Assembly: GCA_949987565.1 (NCBI GenBank)
Contig: OX465118.1
Location: 8,856,132-8,920,131 of the forward strand
DNA from: Luidia sarsii
Lineage: Eukaryota > Echinodermata > Asteroidea > Paxillosida > Luidiidae
DNA length: 64,000 nucleotides
Reading direction: 5' to 3'
Under the pieces are notes generated by a model, which was not told the origin of the DNA, did not search any database, and worked only from the letters and a program-made list of their open reading frames with translations. The position numbers were made by a program, and so were the translations under genes. Below are positions 12,645-31,112 of the stretch, in pieces (position 1 is the stretch's first letter; each line of letters begins with the position of its first letter).

Positions 12645-15600
12645 CTGAAGAAAAAAAACAAGAAAACAACAACGGAAACAACAGTCAGTAACAGTCACGC
12701 AATTATTTAGCTTCCACGCTGCATGAGCCCCGGTGTGGCTTTCACAAAGCCTCACGATGCATCACACAATTCAATGGATAACCCGTCATACACTCTGACA
12801 GGTTACATGGTCTCTGTACATTGCTCATCGTCTAGCGATTGGTCAAGAAACGACAAGTCTTGTGAAATCGAACGCAGGGGGCATAGCAAAGATACATAGA
12901 TATCAAAGCACCAGAGGAGTTTGTACAACTCGAGGATAAGTTTGCAGGCCTGTGCAGGGTGGAAAGTCTGTTGTTAGTTAGATCTGAAAACAAATCTCTC
13001 TCAGTCAATGCCTACCATCTGAAACTGGCCGCGGCAGTGCTAAACATTGCAAGTTCATAGAGTACACCATTGCGCTACTGTATTCCCATTTGATGCCACA
13101 CCACCAGAAAACTAGGTTATGAAGCATTTCCCCTATCCCTCCATGGTTTCATCCTGTTGCACAATTAACAACCCACCCCCCCCCCCAAAAAAAAACCTCT
13201 TTGTCACATGACTTCAGGTGGAAGCCTCAGTGGAAACTCATCGAGGCATGTGACCCAATTGGAAGTAGTCACATGATGCGGACTGACCACGCTCCAAGCA
13301 TGTGACCCCCATGCATGCAGCCATGCCTGTGTACCCAATTGCATCATGCACTGAAGGTCACACTAATCTATATATAACTGCCCACTGCATGTACAGCGCA
13401 TGCACCCCCCCCCCCAATTCATTCACATGCAATGGTGTTGGTCACTTCCTTTGTCAACATATCAGTCCAGTTCCCCCTCAGCTGTCTGAGTAACAAAGAA
13501 AACCACTCCAGCGATACAAACATGTTACAAACAGCTCACAAATCGCCTTATGTTCAGATCCATACAGAACCTTTCTCAAAGGCAAACTGGGCTTTCCTGC
13601 CTTTGAGTTTGAGAAAGGTCCTGCACTCCTGCTACAATCAAGAAACATCAACAAGAAAAAAACTAATTTTATCTTATCTTATCGGAGTAATGTTCAGGAT
13701 GAATTGAAACCAACTCTTCTCAAGGACTGAACAATGTCCGGGATGGATTGAGCAATGTCCCGGTAACATTGTGCCCCCCAAAAAGAGATAAAAACCTTTG
13801 CTTTTTGTATCAGCTGCCTGGTCGTTCGACAAGGACACAGAGGGTCCGGTTAGAGCCCAACCCAGTGGACAAGCTTGCCCAGTTCTTTGTCGCCCTGTTT
13901 TTTTGTTGTTTTCCTGGGTAACAATGGCTGGCTGGAGGGCTTGGGGTTTTAAATTTTAATATCTGGAGACCTAGGGACTCCATGTCCATTACCGTTTCGA
14001 GTTATGAATTTTGCAAAGAATAGTCTCGACTCCGACTGATGCCCAAAAGCTAACTATAAACCCCCTTCACAATAGCCTTTTACAGGAAACAGCGCAGAGT
14101 AAACATGCTACATAAGCATGCAAATGTGCACGCATGTCCAATCTCGCAACTAATTTTTTTCAGTGCAAAACCAAATGAATAGTAAGGATTGTCAAATTTT
14201 TTCACCCTCCTAAATGTTCTGAAATATTGAAAAGGGGCAACATTTTTCCCCAACCATTTCATGTACATGTAAAACACACAGATCTTCGACACCGTGTGGG
14301 ACATTCGGACTCTTTCATGCGTTGCAAATGCTTTGAGAATGCTGAGTCCTTGCAGACAGTTATAAATAGCTCATGAACAGGCTAAACAGATGCTCATGAA
14401 TGTACAGAAGATGTTTGTGTGCACTGTAACACTGTACAGGGTCAGAGGTCATCATTTCCCTGCATGCAGCACAGCAGCCATTGGACCTCATTATAAAACA
14501 ATGCAGAAAAAAATATCCAGGCATCTCACACTGCATTGAATCAATATAGCTCAGACCAGGGACCTTCCCTTAGCAACAGCTGCTCCGGGCTAATTATGCG
14601 GAGGAGCGCAGCCTCCCCCCCACCATCGGCCAATCAGAGGGCCCTGGCAACAGCGACCGTATATGTCCACCAATGGGAGCGCCGCAATGGACTGGGTCAT
14701 TAGCATTTTCCATTGGTTACAGGGGACGTGGGGGAGAAACAGGAATTGGGAGATTTGGCTGAGAGAGAAGGGGAGTGTCAGAGGTCTGCAGGAAATTATT
14801 CTGCCTGGCTTTCTAGAAAAACCTTCTCCCTAGAGACTACTGCGAGCATTTAACATCAAAACTCTCCATTCAAAGGAAGCAGGGTGTTTTTATTATTATC
14901 TTTTTCATCTAAGCAGCTTTTCTTTTATTTTATAACGATTCATTCAATTTCATTTCCTACAAGGGCGGGATCAAATCCTGCAAATTTGAGCAAATCCATC
15001 TAAAAAATACACGATTGTGTAACAACTTACATCAGCAATGCATAAAATTACCACGTGGGGTATTTCTTAAGTTTACGGAAACAATTAGGGATAACTTATT
15101 GACTAATTATTCAGTATTCATAGCAAAATCTGAGAATTTGCCAATTTTGGGGGACAATTGGAAAGTTATTGTCATTTTACATTTTGTTTGTCTCTACTTG
15201 GAAAAATACCAGTTTTACAAAATTGAAATACATGAGTGAACTGCATGTACTGCTGAAACTGAGATAATTAACAATTTAAATAGAAGACATTATCATAGTA
15301 TTAGTACTTTATACTCATAGTTCCTTTTCTGGTCAGTTATATATGGGCAGATATCAGAAAAATGCAGACCGCAAAAGAAAGAGGTTTTCGGTGACTAACG
15401 CTTGGTAACATTTCAGCACAGACAATGAGTCTCCTGTCTTTATCTCGGGGAAAAGTTTTCCTTGATCATACGACAAACAACCTCGTTATCAGCAGACGAC
15501 ATTGTTGATCGCTGATCTTGTTTGCTTAGCAGTTTCTAGGACGATCGTGCAAGTTTAAAGTTTACGCAGATTATCGTACGACTTGTTGGTTTGAACTGGT

Positions 15601-17086
15601 AAGTGGGTTGGGGGAGCGCCAAGTCCAAAGTTAAAATCGACAGCACTCAACAGAAAGGCTCGGTCCTGGCTAAGTGAGTTTTGTCCACCAAAAAGTTCAC
15701 TCACTTTTGAAAGAAAACCAGGCAGGTAAAAAAAACAAAAAAACAATTTACCGAAATAGGATAAGAATCTATGTAATTAATTGATCAATTTTCATCTGAA
15801 ATCGAGATTGTCTGCACCATTGGAAAGTTCAAATTGAAATAATTTGGCTCAAACTCATTGGAATGCAGTAAGCCTCTTCTCCAGAATAATTTTCCTCTTT
15901 TTTGTTTGTTTACACTTTAAACACTTTAGGCACTGAGTGACATTTAAATCTCTAACTCATCTGACAAAATGGAAGGGAAGTCAATGGTCTCTCCCCCCCC
16001 ACTCTCTCATAGTCAGAATAGAAGCTGGGCTATTGGAAACTATCTTACTAACTTTTCTTACAGGGAAAATACTTCTGACCACACTGCTAATTTAAGCCAA
16101 GCAACTGAAAACCGATGCCAGAGCCATTTTTTTCAACAGGAATTGAAGTGAAACTAGAGTCCGTGAATGAGAAATGATATCACAGTACTTCTGATTTTAT
16201 TTTTTAGATTCGTGGGCCTACGCCTTGTTTGTGTTTGGAAAAGTTGTTTAAAAAAAAGGCCCCCCACAACCCATCCGATGACGCAGTGTTCTTTTTTTTT
16301 TATCAAGAGTGAGGTAACTCGTGACTCCATTCAGCAAAAATTACGACTGCCCTATCGTGTTTACCGACAGAAACTTTCGACAGAAACTTGTTTCTTTTGG
16401 GTAATCCTGCGGGAGCTGATTGGGTAATGTTAATTGTAATCTGTTATGTTTATTTGCCAATGTATTTGTACTATTTGTGATTCATTGTTAGTGATATCCC
16501 GGGAAATGAAATAAATAAATTGAGTAGAACGGCCGTTAGCGACACAGCGGTGGTATTGCGAAATAGTGCGCGGGGTATACTATGGCCACACCGCATTGAG
16601 TCATCCCTGTTGGGCAATCCGGATCTGACCACACGTGTGTTTTTTTCCACAGGTTTCATCCGATCTGGGAAACCATGTCGACATGCACATGTAATGACCA
16701 CTGGAGATGACCACACAAATGTAGGCCTACAAAATACACATGATAATACATCCACACGTTTAACATGTAAAATGCATACAGTGAAAATCATGATCGCCAA
16801 CAACTTGACAAGTGAAATTGGTGAGTGGGGTATCTCGCGGCGGGCAGGTCGTCACCCGTGGATTCTTTCCAGTTTCGACAAAGCATGAAAACAACTCGAT
16901 CATCTCACCTGCACTGCTGTCTAGGGAATGTCGTACCGACTCGATGATGTAGTTCGAGTCTGCCCTCTTCTGCGGGAGGTCTCGGCCCTCCATTCTCTCG
17001 CCGACTTTGAAGAGAATCTTCTGCAGAATGTTGACTACGCCGGGCTGCTGGTGGGGGCAGTTGGTCGAATTTACTGGCAACGACAT
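12187..17086 (-). CDS. DDIT4: DDIT4/REDD1-like mTORC1 inhibitor, two coding exons
   Basis: Coding exons are 17086-16909 (ATG in a good context, GCCATGT; 59 codons plus one base) and 12644-12187 (stop TAG), joined at GCAG|GTGAGA and CTTCAG|AT in matching phase 1, giving 211 residues (human REDD1 is 232). Residues about 78-207 are the REDD family core: Q-P-A-R-L-L-V-P (95-102), the signature EPCGVRG (120-126), Leu-Gly then Asp-Pro (148-149), and a basic C-terminal FKLIKRKLY (191-199). In the family this protein is stress-induced and restrains mTORC1 through TSC1/2 and 14-3-3. The 59-residue N-terminal part is divergent and has no signal peptide. The protein ends in RDEL, an ER-retrieval-like tetrapeptide that is odd for a cytosolic protein. 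A DDIT4L assignment is equally possible, since invertebrates have one ancestral gene. The intron is 4264 bp and full of repeats. Confidence 0.9.
14600..14725. promoter_or_regulatory. Three evenly spaced CCAAT motifs in the DDIT4 intron
   Basis: CCAAT at 14630-14634, CCAAT at 14670-14674 and its complement ATTGG at 14712-14716, 40 and 42 bases apart, in a locally CpG-richer patch. NF-Y recognises CCAAT; regular spacing like this is typical of promoters or strong enhancers. Function is inferred. Confidence 0.35.
16909..17086 (-). CDS. DDIT4: DDIT4-like exon 1 (N-terminal region)
   Basis: Codes for residues 1-59, rich in Asn, Gln and charged residues, with a possible helix (VVNILQKILFKVGER). 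The frame stays open upstream to 17152 but has no ATG there, so 17086 is the start. The donor CAG|GTGAGA is at 16909/16908. Confidence 0.8.
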
Positions 17087-17334
17087 GGCTCCATGCAGTC
17101 GCCTCAAAAAACACCAAAAAAACCCCGGTAGATGGAAAAAATACAACGGCAAGAGCGTGAGCGTGACTGACTTCTTAGTCTATCGGTCCGCGATCTGTGG
17201 GCGAGTGAGCAAAATCGGTGAAGCCCGATGACAACCAGATAAATTTCGGTTGCGAATCTTCACTTGATTCTAACTCTATAGCCTCGCACACAATGCCTTG
17301 GCGTTTCCAGATCGCTGCCAGTGCAATGAACAGC

Positions 17335-17480
17335 TGATCACTCTGCACAGCGGGCATCGATGTATTTTTATACGCAGTCGCCCTCTACGTCATCCTCATG
17401 GCCATCCCTTATATGGCGAAAGAGGCGGGGCCCGACCCCTCGATAAGAATAGAATGGGCACCGCCGACCAATCAGCGCAC
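17335..17480 (-). promoter_or_regulatory. DDIT4 core promoter: TATA, CRE, CArG, CCAAT
   Basis: Read on the minus strand in order toward the gene: a CCAAT box (ACCAATCAG at 17467-17475 on plus), a perfect CArG box CCTTATATGG (17407-17416), a CRE half-site TACGTCA (17386-17392) and a TATA box TATAAAAATA (17363-17372). The transcription start is expected near 17335-17342, about 250 bp upstream of the ATG, with an unspliced 5' UTR. SRF and CREB/ATF sites fit a stress and immediate-early gene; the mammalian homologue is ATF4/CREB-responsive. Confidence 0.65.
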
Positions 17481-18984
17481 GGGCTTAGCAGTATCTGGGG
17501 GGTGCTCAATGGAAAGGGACAGGGGTCGTATGCTAATTAGATCCCCCTAGATGGCTACGTGCGCGAGATATGGTGCCGCTGTGGTACAGTACTGTTCAGT
17601 ACATGGTTGGCCTACGTGGTGGAAATCTCGTGCACCCGCCCGTCGAGGTAAAGGGAAACGCGAGCTTTTCCCAGAAAGTGACGGCGCGCGACTAGAGCCT
17701 GTTTTCCTTTTGTATAAGTCGTTGACACCTTCGAGTCACGAGGCCTTGCCTAATCCTAACCTATAGACTGAGGTCAAGGTGGCTAAATCCTCCAGTCTTT
17801 CTTGGATTTGGTCAGTTCCGTGGTTTGTCTGATAATGGTCTGATGAGAGCTCGACGAACTTGAACAAAGATTGACAATCGTCGGTCGAAACAATGCATGG
17901 CTAGATCTAGAACAAAAGCCACCATCACTAGGGACTGACTTATTAGTAATTTTGTTTTTTAAATATTGTTTCTTTGAACATTATAATGTTTATGGAAATC
18001 CGCTTTTTGGGAGTCCACTCTTACCCTCCTGTCCAATCTCTTCCCCTCATACCTAGTCCTTGCACCATCTCTTCCCCTTCTCATCCTGACCTATCACATC
18101 TCTGATACATGTGCATAATTGTCTCCTTGTTTGGTATTTTTTATCAATTTATTTCCCATCTTTAATTTCCATGATATAGACTGTTTGACCTTTCTCACCC
18201 TGAATGTACTTCTTGTTGGTTTTCCTTGGCCGAATAAATATCCCATCCTTCTACCCTGACAACTTGTGTATGACAAACCTATCAGCCCGAAATGCATCTC
18301 TCTATCGCAAGTAATCCGACCAGCAAATATTTTTGTTACATTATCTCTCCACCGGGTGTATACGGCACATAGGACCTGCCGTTCGTATATAAGTCATCTT
18401 TGAAAAATATTAGTGTTGTAACGCCATTCCCCTCAAAACCCGCGTTTCCTGGAAGCAATTGCACAGGTACGAAGCGATGTGATGAAGTATGGGGTCGCGG
18501 TACGCGCTATCATGGCGCTATATTATGTACATGTACATGTACTGTACATGTATACATGTACACGTGTGTGCAATTATATAATAATTATTAGAGGTTCCGT
18601 TCGCTGCGCTAATACAAGCAGGTCTTGGACGGTACAGTGCAGATACTACGCAAATTGCTTACTGACTTGAATCATTGCTTGATGCTGAAATCAAACTGCC
18701 CTAATCCGCAAGACTCTCAAAGAGAAAGGTCACTGTATATAGTTGCTTGGATCGAAACGTCAGTCCACCTAATGTTTGATATTAAAACAGATTTCGGTAT
18801 ACATTTCCTATTTATTCTTAGCAGGACCTTTTCTGAACAATTATACCTCCTTCGACTGAGAACCGTCCTGCCTGGATCGAAACCTCGTGCTCTCCTTATC
18901 TTTAAGATCATGTCTTATCACTGCAAAGTTTGAAGAAAGCCAGACTGAGATTCTCGAAGAACTTCGGTATTTCTTATGCGAACA

Positions 18985-19075
18985 TGAAGTTAATACAATG
19001 CTGTTGCAAACTGCTCACTGACTAAAAATGACCTGCAATACATAAATTTCAAAAGTTAGAGGGCCATCACTTCAA
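18985..19075 (-). mobile_element. Penelope-like 3'-tail fragment
   Basis: Contains the tail motif GCAAACTGCTCACTGACTAA and the decayed AAAGTTAGAGGGCC block of the family described at 44697-45165. Truncated before the hammerhead-like core. Confidence 0.5.
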
Positions 19076-19149
19076 TCTCATTCCATTCTTGACATGTATG
19101 TACAGGCCTACAGGGCATAGAGTCTCTCGGCCATCGGAAAGAAGTGAAT

Positions 19150-19470
19150 GGCTAATCCCCACTTCAATAATCCCTCTTTTCTTTCATCTTCCCTGTTCCT
19201 TTCCCTTTGATCTCCCACCTCCCTCCCGTCCCTTTGTGGCTCCCCATGCACCCTTTTGTTTTGTTTTCCCTTTGATATCCCCCGCCCCCCCCCCCCGGTG
19301 TACATCCGCATCCTACTCCCTTCCCTTTTGTCCTTCCTCTGTCATGTGTGTCAGAGGGGGCTTTCTTGATCCTTCCCCCGACCGTGGAGGAATAAGCCGT
19401 GACCGTCTGTGCCTTTGAAAAGGTCCTTCTATAGGATCGATACGTCGGGTCCCCTAACTTTTGAGATTTG
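19150..19470 (+). mobile_element. Penelope-like 3'-tail fragment, degenerate
   Basis: A pyrimidine-rich 3' UTR-like stretch is followed by CCTTTGAAAAGGTCC, TAGGATCGATACGTC and GGTCCCCTAA, a diverged copy of the tail core seen at 47434. Order and orientation match the better copies. Confidence 0.5.
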
Positions 19471-19679
19471 TTTCTTATGTGGAGATGTAATTATGCTTGT
19501 ATAGACCTATACAAGCGGCCATGATGAAATAATAGGCCTACCTTAAGCGTCCTTTTTGGCACATCATTTCAAGAAAGTTCAATAGACCCTATGTATTTGT
19601 TCTGCCTCAAACATGCACCGAAATAGCAATTCCGTTGCTTCTCGTGATTGGAAAATGGATTTTTCTTAATATAGATACT

Positions 19680-19815
19680 GAAGTTAATACAAAAACTGTT
19701 GCAAACTGCTTACTACATGACTAAAAATGACCTGCAATACCGTACATCTCAAAAGTTAGAGGGCCTGACGTTTCGATCCTAGCAGTAGCAGGACCTTTCT
19801 CAAAGGCAAATGCAA
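19680..19815 (-). mobile_element. Penelope-like 3'-tail fragment
   Basis: Minus-strand copy: GCAAACTGCTTACTACATGACTAA, then GGGCCTGACGTTTCGATCC and the core ending in CTCAAAGGC. A short AGCAGT insertion breaks the core stem. Confidence 0.65.
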
Positions 19816-19959
19816 ATAGATACTGGTTCGTCTTGCTGTCTCCTCTTAGTCTTAACACCGTTAAAAATCCAGTTGGATGCAACAAATTAAGCAGCTTCAC
19901 ATCTGCCGATGCGATACGGTTATGGGTTAATTCAGACGGTGAAGTAATTATCATGCTAA

Positions 19960-20110
19960 AATGTGGCAAACTGCTTACTGACTAACTATAAGGCCAAAAT
20001 GCAAAGATGGAATAAGTGTGGAGGGCCTGATCAATGCTTCGATCCTAGCAGGATCCTCCTTACAGGCGGAGGGAGGTCCTGCTTGTCCTGCTAGGATCGA
20101 AAGACCCAGG
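19960..20110. mobile_element. Penelope-like tail fragments, head to head
   Basis: A minus-strand core remnant (GATCCTAGCAGGATCC near 20040) faces a plus-strand core (TCCTGCTAGGATCGAAAG near 20085), forming an imperfect hairpin. Confidence 0.5.
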
Positions 20111-23100
20111 GGACAATATTTCATAGATAAAAGTAATTATACTTAAGTGCAAAGAGTCGTGATTCATATAGGATCAGCTTGCGAACCCAAACTTCACTTT
20201 TGTTATATAAATACTTGAATACAAGTCAAAAGCAATTGAGATTGCATTCTATAATGTGGATTGTAATCCTGATTACAAAATGATTTACAATCGTGAGGAA
20301 GATTAATGCTTAGCAGATTTTCACGCTTATGACATCGACATTAGGCCCAGTGGTAGGTTCGAAATACCAGGCTCTCTGCACGAATTGCTTCAATCGAAGA
20401 ATAATTATTCCTACCGCAAAGTTTGTCGTATATAGGTGTAACCATAGACCTGGAGGAAAGGGTCTATATGGAATGTTTTCTAGAAGGCGAGAGCTGCATA
20501 AACGTCACACAAATTATAGTCAACTTTGTCCCCGTTTATCAAGAGCGTTTACCTAGCATATAATTCATTTACCCCATCAGTGCCCGCTATACAAACACAG
20601 CATATAGGCCCACAACCTGATGTATAATCTTGTTTACCGGTTTGAGAGCTCATTGCCGCGTATTGTGTGGGAAGGGTGGTATTTGCACAGTAAATGATAG
20701 CGTTAGTACTTTCTGGGCATGTTATGAGTAAACGGTCGACGAAAAAAACAACTTCAGATCGCCGTGGTAACTGATGGGGCGAGGGGAACGATTGTTCAGA
20801 ACGAACTCTTATTCGATAACTGCAAGGATTATTCTAGTCTATAACAAAGTTCACGAATCTCCATGTAATCTGTATGTCTGCTGTTTGTGTGGCTGGGTTG
20901 TTTGTGAAGTTGGGCCATTTCAACAAAAGCAATCGACGTTTCCATGCAACTGCCAGCTGAAGCAGAACTTACTACACGTATAGGCCTATTATTTCTTGTT
21001 CCAGAAAGTTCGTGCAACTTCGCGAGTTTATGACGTGGGACACTCCCTTGAGGTACCGTACTAGCCTAGTGCATGCGCCCCGAGCCTACGTGCATTCGAA
21101 CGCACGTCTTAACAGCTTGCACTAGATTCCGACATCTGGCGATCGACCGTCCCCGAAGGTTTATGCCGGGGTCATGCAGCGGGAAAGAAATCGTGATTTG
21201 TCTACATGTATACGTCTACCCTTGTGGTATGGTGGGGGAGGGGTCCTCTGAAGTAGCCCCGTTGACTGGGATCGAGTGGGAGTCTAAAAGAAAAAGGGAC
21301 GATTCTAAGAATCATTGATCCTCGAGAGTCCATTTGACATTTCCCCAGGTACCCGTTTCAATGATTCAGGCGTGTACAGTTAGTGAGAAACTTGTTTGTA
21401 ACAGGTAACAGGTTAACTCTTTACAACTAATACTAGTGGTGACTCTTTGTGCGCTATACGCCCTGATCGAGGAATCGGGTCGAGCAACTTGTCAACAATA
21501 GTGCCATGTGGTTAATGTATTGCATTACAGGTCCGTAGGCCCTATACACTGTACCTGTAAAAGACTGCTAGTGTAAGCATGGAGGAATAAGAATTAACCT
21601 CCATGGTATAAGAGTGGTATCAAGTGAGTTCCCAGACTGACTTTCCAGGTCCCAAAACACAAAATTGTATAGCAAAGGACATCACACAATGGTGAACAGA
21701 GGGTCAAAACAAAAGAGGCCGATCCGACTCGATGGTGTTAGGGAATTATACGACTTCAGTGGTAGACCAAGGTTACTGAGGGGAGAGTGGAGGCGGTGTA
21801 CGTGCACCATGTACCAGTGCACGCGGTCAATGACACTACGGAGATCATGAGTGAGTGACCGTTCAGTGCATCTCGGTGCATCTCGGTGCACAGTGATTTC
21901 GACCTTGGAACTAAATGGACAAGAATTTGTATCCGTGAAAATTTAAGTCAAAAGTAATTTGATAAGGCACACAATAGGCCTATAGTGCTGCAAACAAATT
22001 GGGCAATAGCCGACATTTCGACCATTATATACCCGGTATTTTATGAAAAATTAATATTTTTAGAAAAAATATGATTTTTGTTTTAAACAAAATCAGATCA
22101 AGACTTGTTAGGCGGACGGTTGGATGGTTGGACTCAACACTTTTATGCCCAACCGATTTAACAGCCCAGGAAATTGTATGTGTACACAGTGTAGCCTATA
22201 ATGTACATGTGTCATATTCTATCATTCACAACTACGAAGCAAATAGAGATCGTTGATATCCATTATAAAAAAAAACTAAGTTCATTCATCGGTTCAAGTG
22301 CGTCTGCCCGGATACGAACTTCTTCCTGAGTCGTAGCACGACCCGTGTACAAACCCTCAGAGCCAGTGGTCAAGTACGGTACCAAGTTTAGCCGCCGTGC
22401 AGTCGAGGCCGTGACGGGTGACCACAAGTATAGATTCGGCCGGCTGCGAGCAACGTTGCTGAGGTAGATAGAGTGTAGGCCTGTACCTACCGCGTGCGCG
22501 CTATTGTTGGGGATTTGGCAAGCCAAGGCCGAGATGGCGAAAGAAACTCCATTCTGGCGAAAGAAACCAAAGAAAAAGTTCGCGTACCTTGCACCGATCG
22601 ACTGACAAAACCGCGGCGTGGTCGTGTTTTTCCGTTTAGTGTTTAACGAGTCAATAATTTTGTGCCGTGGTATTTATTGCGCAAGGCCTGTACACAACAA
22701 AATGTATGCCACGGTACAGACGTCGGTTTGTATCAATGTTTGTTGCGTTTGTTTTTTTGTTGGGGTGTGTTGTTTGTTTGTTTACATTTCCGCCGCTACA
22801 GCGTGGCGGAAAAGGTCTCATTTTTGGTTTGTTTGAAGAGGGGTAATGACTTCGCTCATACCGCGGGATACCGTATTTCTACACAACATCCAGGAGGATT
22901 TGGGGAGGTTAGGGTTAAAATCAAAGAATACAAAATGCTGCAAGCTATATATACTGACCATGTACCAGTTTCATATACCGGTACACACATGTATACTCAT
23001 GAGCTGCACCAAAAATGTGCTTATATTATAAGCATAAAAAGCCTTGCCCAATAAAATCAGGTTGCCAACCAAATTACCACGTAGTATCATTAGCTATAAG

Positions 23101-24690
23101 TACCAAATATTTGAATACAAGTTGAAGACAAAGTACCAAATGAATGAGTACCAACTCAAACATCGACAAATAGTTTATTACTGGCAAGTATTAATTATTT
23201 CTTACACTACAGAATGGTGCAAAAACCTTTGTCTACTTTCTCAGATCACCATTTAATTGAGCTAAAACCTTCGCAGGATTGCTTTTTGGGAATGTTTAAT
23301 GGTTTAACACACAAACCATTGGCAATCTTGACCCTTACCAATGTTGTATAGGGCCTTTAAACAAAGAACGTCGGCGGTGAACCTTCCGTTGTTTTCTGAC
23401 CCCTGGACCCATTCATTTCGTCCGGGGTTGTCCTTAGTTCTTCGAGCCGCGAAAAATGTCTCAAGGGCTAGTGTGCGGACAAACCTGACGCAGAGTCATT
23501 TACATACAATGATGAATGGCGCATTGTACACAAGACGCGTTGGGGCAGGGGAGCCGACTCCAGGCCCCCGGCGTGAATGAATCACAACGAAAAACGAGTA
23601 CGCGGATTTAGGCACATTATTTTTTGTATCGAAGTAGGACGATTGTGAATGAGTCCTATGTTCATTCATTGTGAGTTTGAATACAGCAAGTCTTCGATTG
23701 GAAAAGAAAAAAAAATGAGTCGGTGAATTCACACGTCGGGGTGCATTGGAGAGGCCGGATGACTCACGACCCAAAAAGGCGCGGATTCGGGTACAAATTG
23801 TTGTGTGCATGTAGTGCTGTGATTGTATGCTCATTTTTTCTTTGTATCAGAAACGAATGCGCCAGATTTGCAATCATGACATGTACACGCTCACTTTTCA
23901 AGGTTGACGAATAAACCGAACACCCCAAATTTGTATACAAACATAGGCCTATTAATTCATTTCGGGATTTAAAAAAATAAATAAACATGTATATACATTG
24001 TGTACAGCCAGACTTTGGAGCAAACAAAGTTTTGAAGATCCGACTGCACTAGACTTATTATTGCTTACCTCGATGACCTTCAAGTCAAAAAAATGAAAAA
24101 CGGCCTAGAAAAATAATTGGACTGCACCCGATCCAGTCAAAGTTTTCTTTGCCATTCTTGACTTGTTTGTTGTTGTTGTAAAGGATTATACAAACACGTA
24201 TCGCCAATCGAAAAAAAACAACCCCAAAAACTGACCCCTGATTGAAGAGCTACGATAGCATTTTGACCGACGGGGCAGTGGTCATGCAGTTGAGAGATTT
24301 CGACACTTGAACTTCATTGGAGTCTCGTAAGATAAGGGGTGCACTATAATTTTGTGTGCGTGCATGTGAGTGATGGCAGTTTTCAACTACCGTAGGCCCG
24401 CGCATGTGTTTTTTCTGTTTGGTTTCACAGCCAGCGCGAGAGCAAGGCGGGAAACGCCAGCCGAGACCCGGTTGTCAGAATGATGGGTCAATCAATTGTT
24501 ACAACACGGGCGGACCGAGGACTTTCGTCTCGATCCTCCAAAAAAAGTCAAGGAATCTGAGAATCCACATTAATTTTGTCACGGCGATTGTATATACAGT
24601 GTCCAATTGTGTTACTCAGACTTACATACACACGTAGACAGGTCAGCAAGGAGGATCACCACGAGGGGATACAGCAACATAAGGAAATGA

Positions 24691-24885
24691 CTTAAGGTGA
24701 TAAAAATGTTCCAAACTGCTTACTGACTAAAATTACCAAAATGTAAATCTTAAAATTTAGTGGGCCTGACGTTTCCGTCGATCCTAGCAGGACCTTTCTC
24801 AAAGGCAGACTGACAAGGACAAAAGTTACATTTTGGTAATTTTAGTCAGTAAGCAGTTTGCAACATTTTTGTATATCACCTTAAG
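24691..24885. mobile_element. Inverted pair of Penelope-like tails, terminal inverted repeats
   Basis: A 195-bp unit starts CTTAAGGTGAT and ends ATCACCTTAAG; its outer ~57 bases are inverted copies of each other (the GCTTACTGACTAAAATTACC block and its complement). One tail core (GGGCCTGACGTTTC ... CTTTCTCAAAGGC) lies between them. TTAA sits at both ends, but that is part of the inverted repeat and no outside target duplication is clear. Confidence 0.6.
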
Positions 24886-25116
24886 AATTAGGATAATGAG
24901 CATTTTAACTCGGACAAGATTCGTGAGAGTCATTGCCCTCGTTTCCCATAGGTCCCCATTAATCACACACATAAATTATCTATAGACATCAGCCGGCAGC
25001 GGGCACACATTCATAGGCGGTGCCCGTCATACTGTAGTCATTTTGTACATGTAGGCCCCACAATATTAAATCTTGATAGTGGAACCTCGAAGAGCGCCCT
25101 CATTCGGGTGACTCAT

Positions 25117-30666
<5,550 letters not shown>

Positions 30667-30830
30667 CGTGAAGAGGCAGAACAATAATTATTAGCTATAA
30701 TTATAGGCGAGTGTACGAGGTTTACTGCAACTTGTTCGAGAACAATATTCGGAGGTTCCTTGCGGAGGTAGGTAGGGTGCCGTGCCGATCGACTTGAGGG
30801 ACCGGGTTCGACTGAGTCACACGGCCAGGC
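30667..30830 (-). promoter_or_regulatory. MMP 5' flank with perfect AP-1 site
   Basis: TGAGTCA at 30813-30819 lies about 150 bp upstream of the ATG. MMP promoters in other animals commonly rely on a proximal AP-1 site. A TATA-like TATAATTATAG is near 30700 on the minus strand, too close to the ATG to be sure. A better TATA (TATATAAA, near 31097-31107 on minus) and a second TGAGTCA (31709-31715) lie further out. Confidence 0.4.
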
Positions 30831-31089
30831 AGCGCTTAACAGATTGCCGGTTCGTGATGGGAGGTTATTGGTGTTGTTGTTGTTGTTTGCGTCCGTAAAG
30901 ATGCGGCCTTTGGTTGCTGTGGGTGACGACTGCAACGCGCGCGTGAACAATTGGAGTCGCGGTTGGCATCCCCCCACTCCTCTCAACGAAGCGTCCCCCG
31001 TCTTTGTCTTCCCAGAGTGTTAATTGGAAAGAGAGACGGAGGAGGGGGGGGGGGCGAGATGTGGGTTCGCTTCGGTTTTATCGACCATG

Positions 31090-31112
31090 ACCCCCTTCCC
31101 TTTATATATAGC
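31090..31112 (-). promoter_or_regulatory. Alternative distal TATA box for the MMP gene
   Basis: On the minus strand this reads GGGCTATATATAAAGGG, with ETS-like GGAA motifs just upstream. If used, it would give a 5' UTR of about 400 bases. Confidence 0.3.

Larger units (their letters stand above)
17480..24690. other. Intergenic, no gene recognised
   Basis: Only short open frames without recognisable motifs. Contains Penelope-like tail fragments (listed separately), alternating TGTACATG runs (18525-18565) and a poly-C tract at 19280-19297. The first few hundred bases may hold distal DDIT4 regulatory DNA. Confidence 0.5.

Noticed and set aside
12239..12691. 150-codon plus-strand frame and a 125-codon minus-strand frame over the DDIT4 exon
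   Set aside because: Shadows of the GC-rich DDIT4 exon; the minus-strand frame ending in RDEL has the family motifs.
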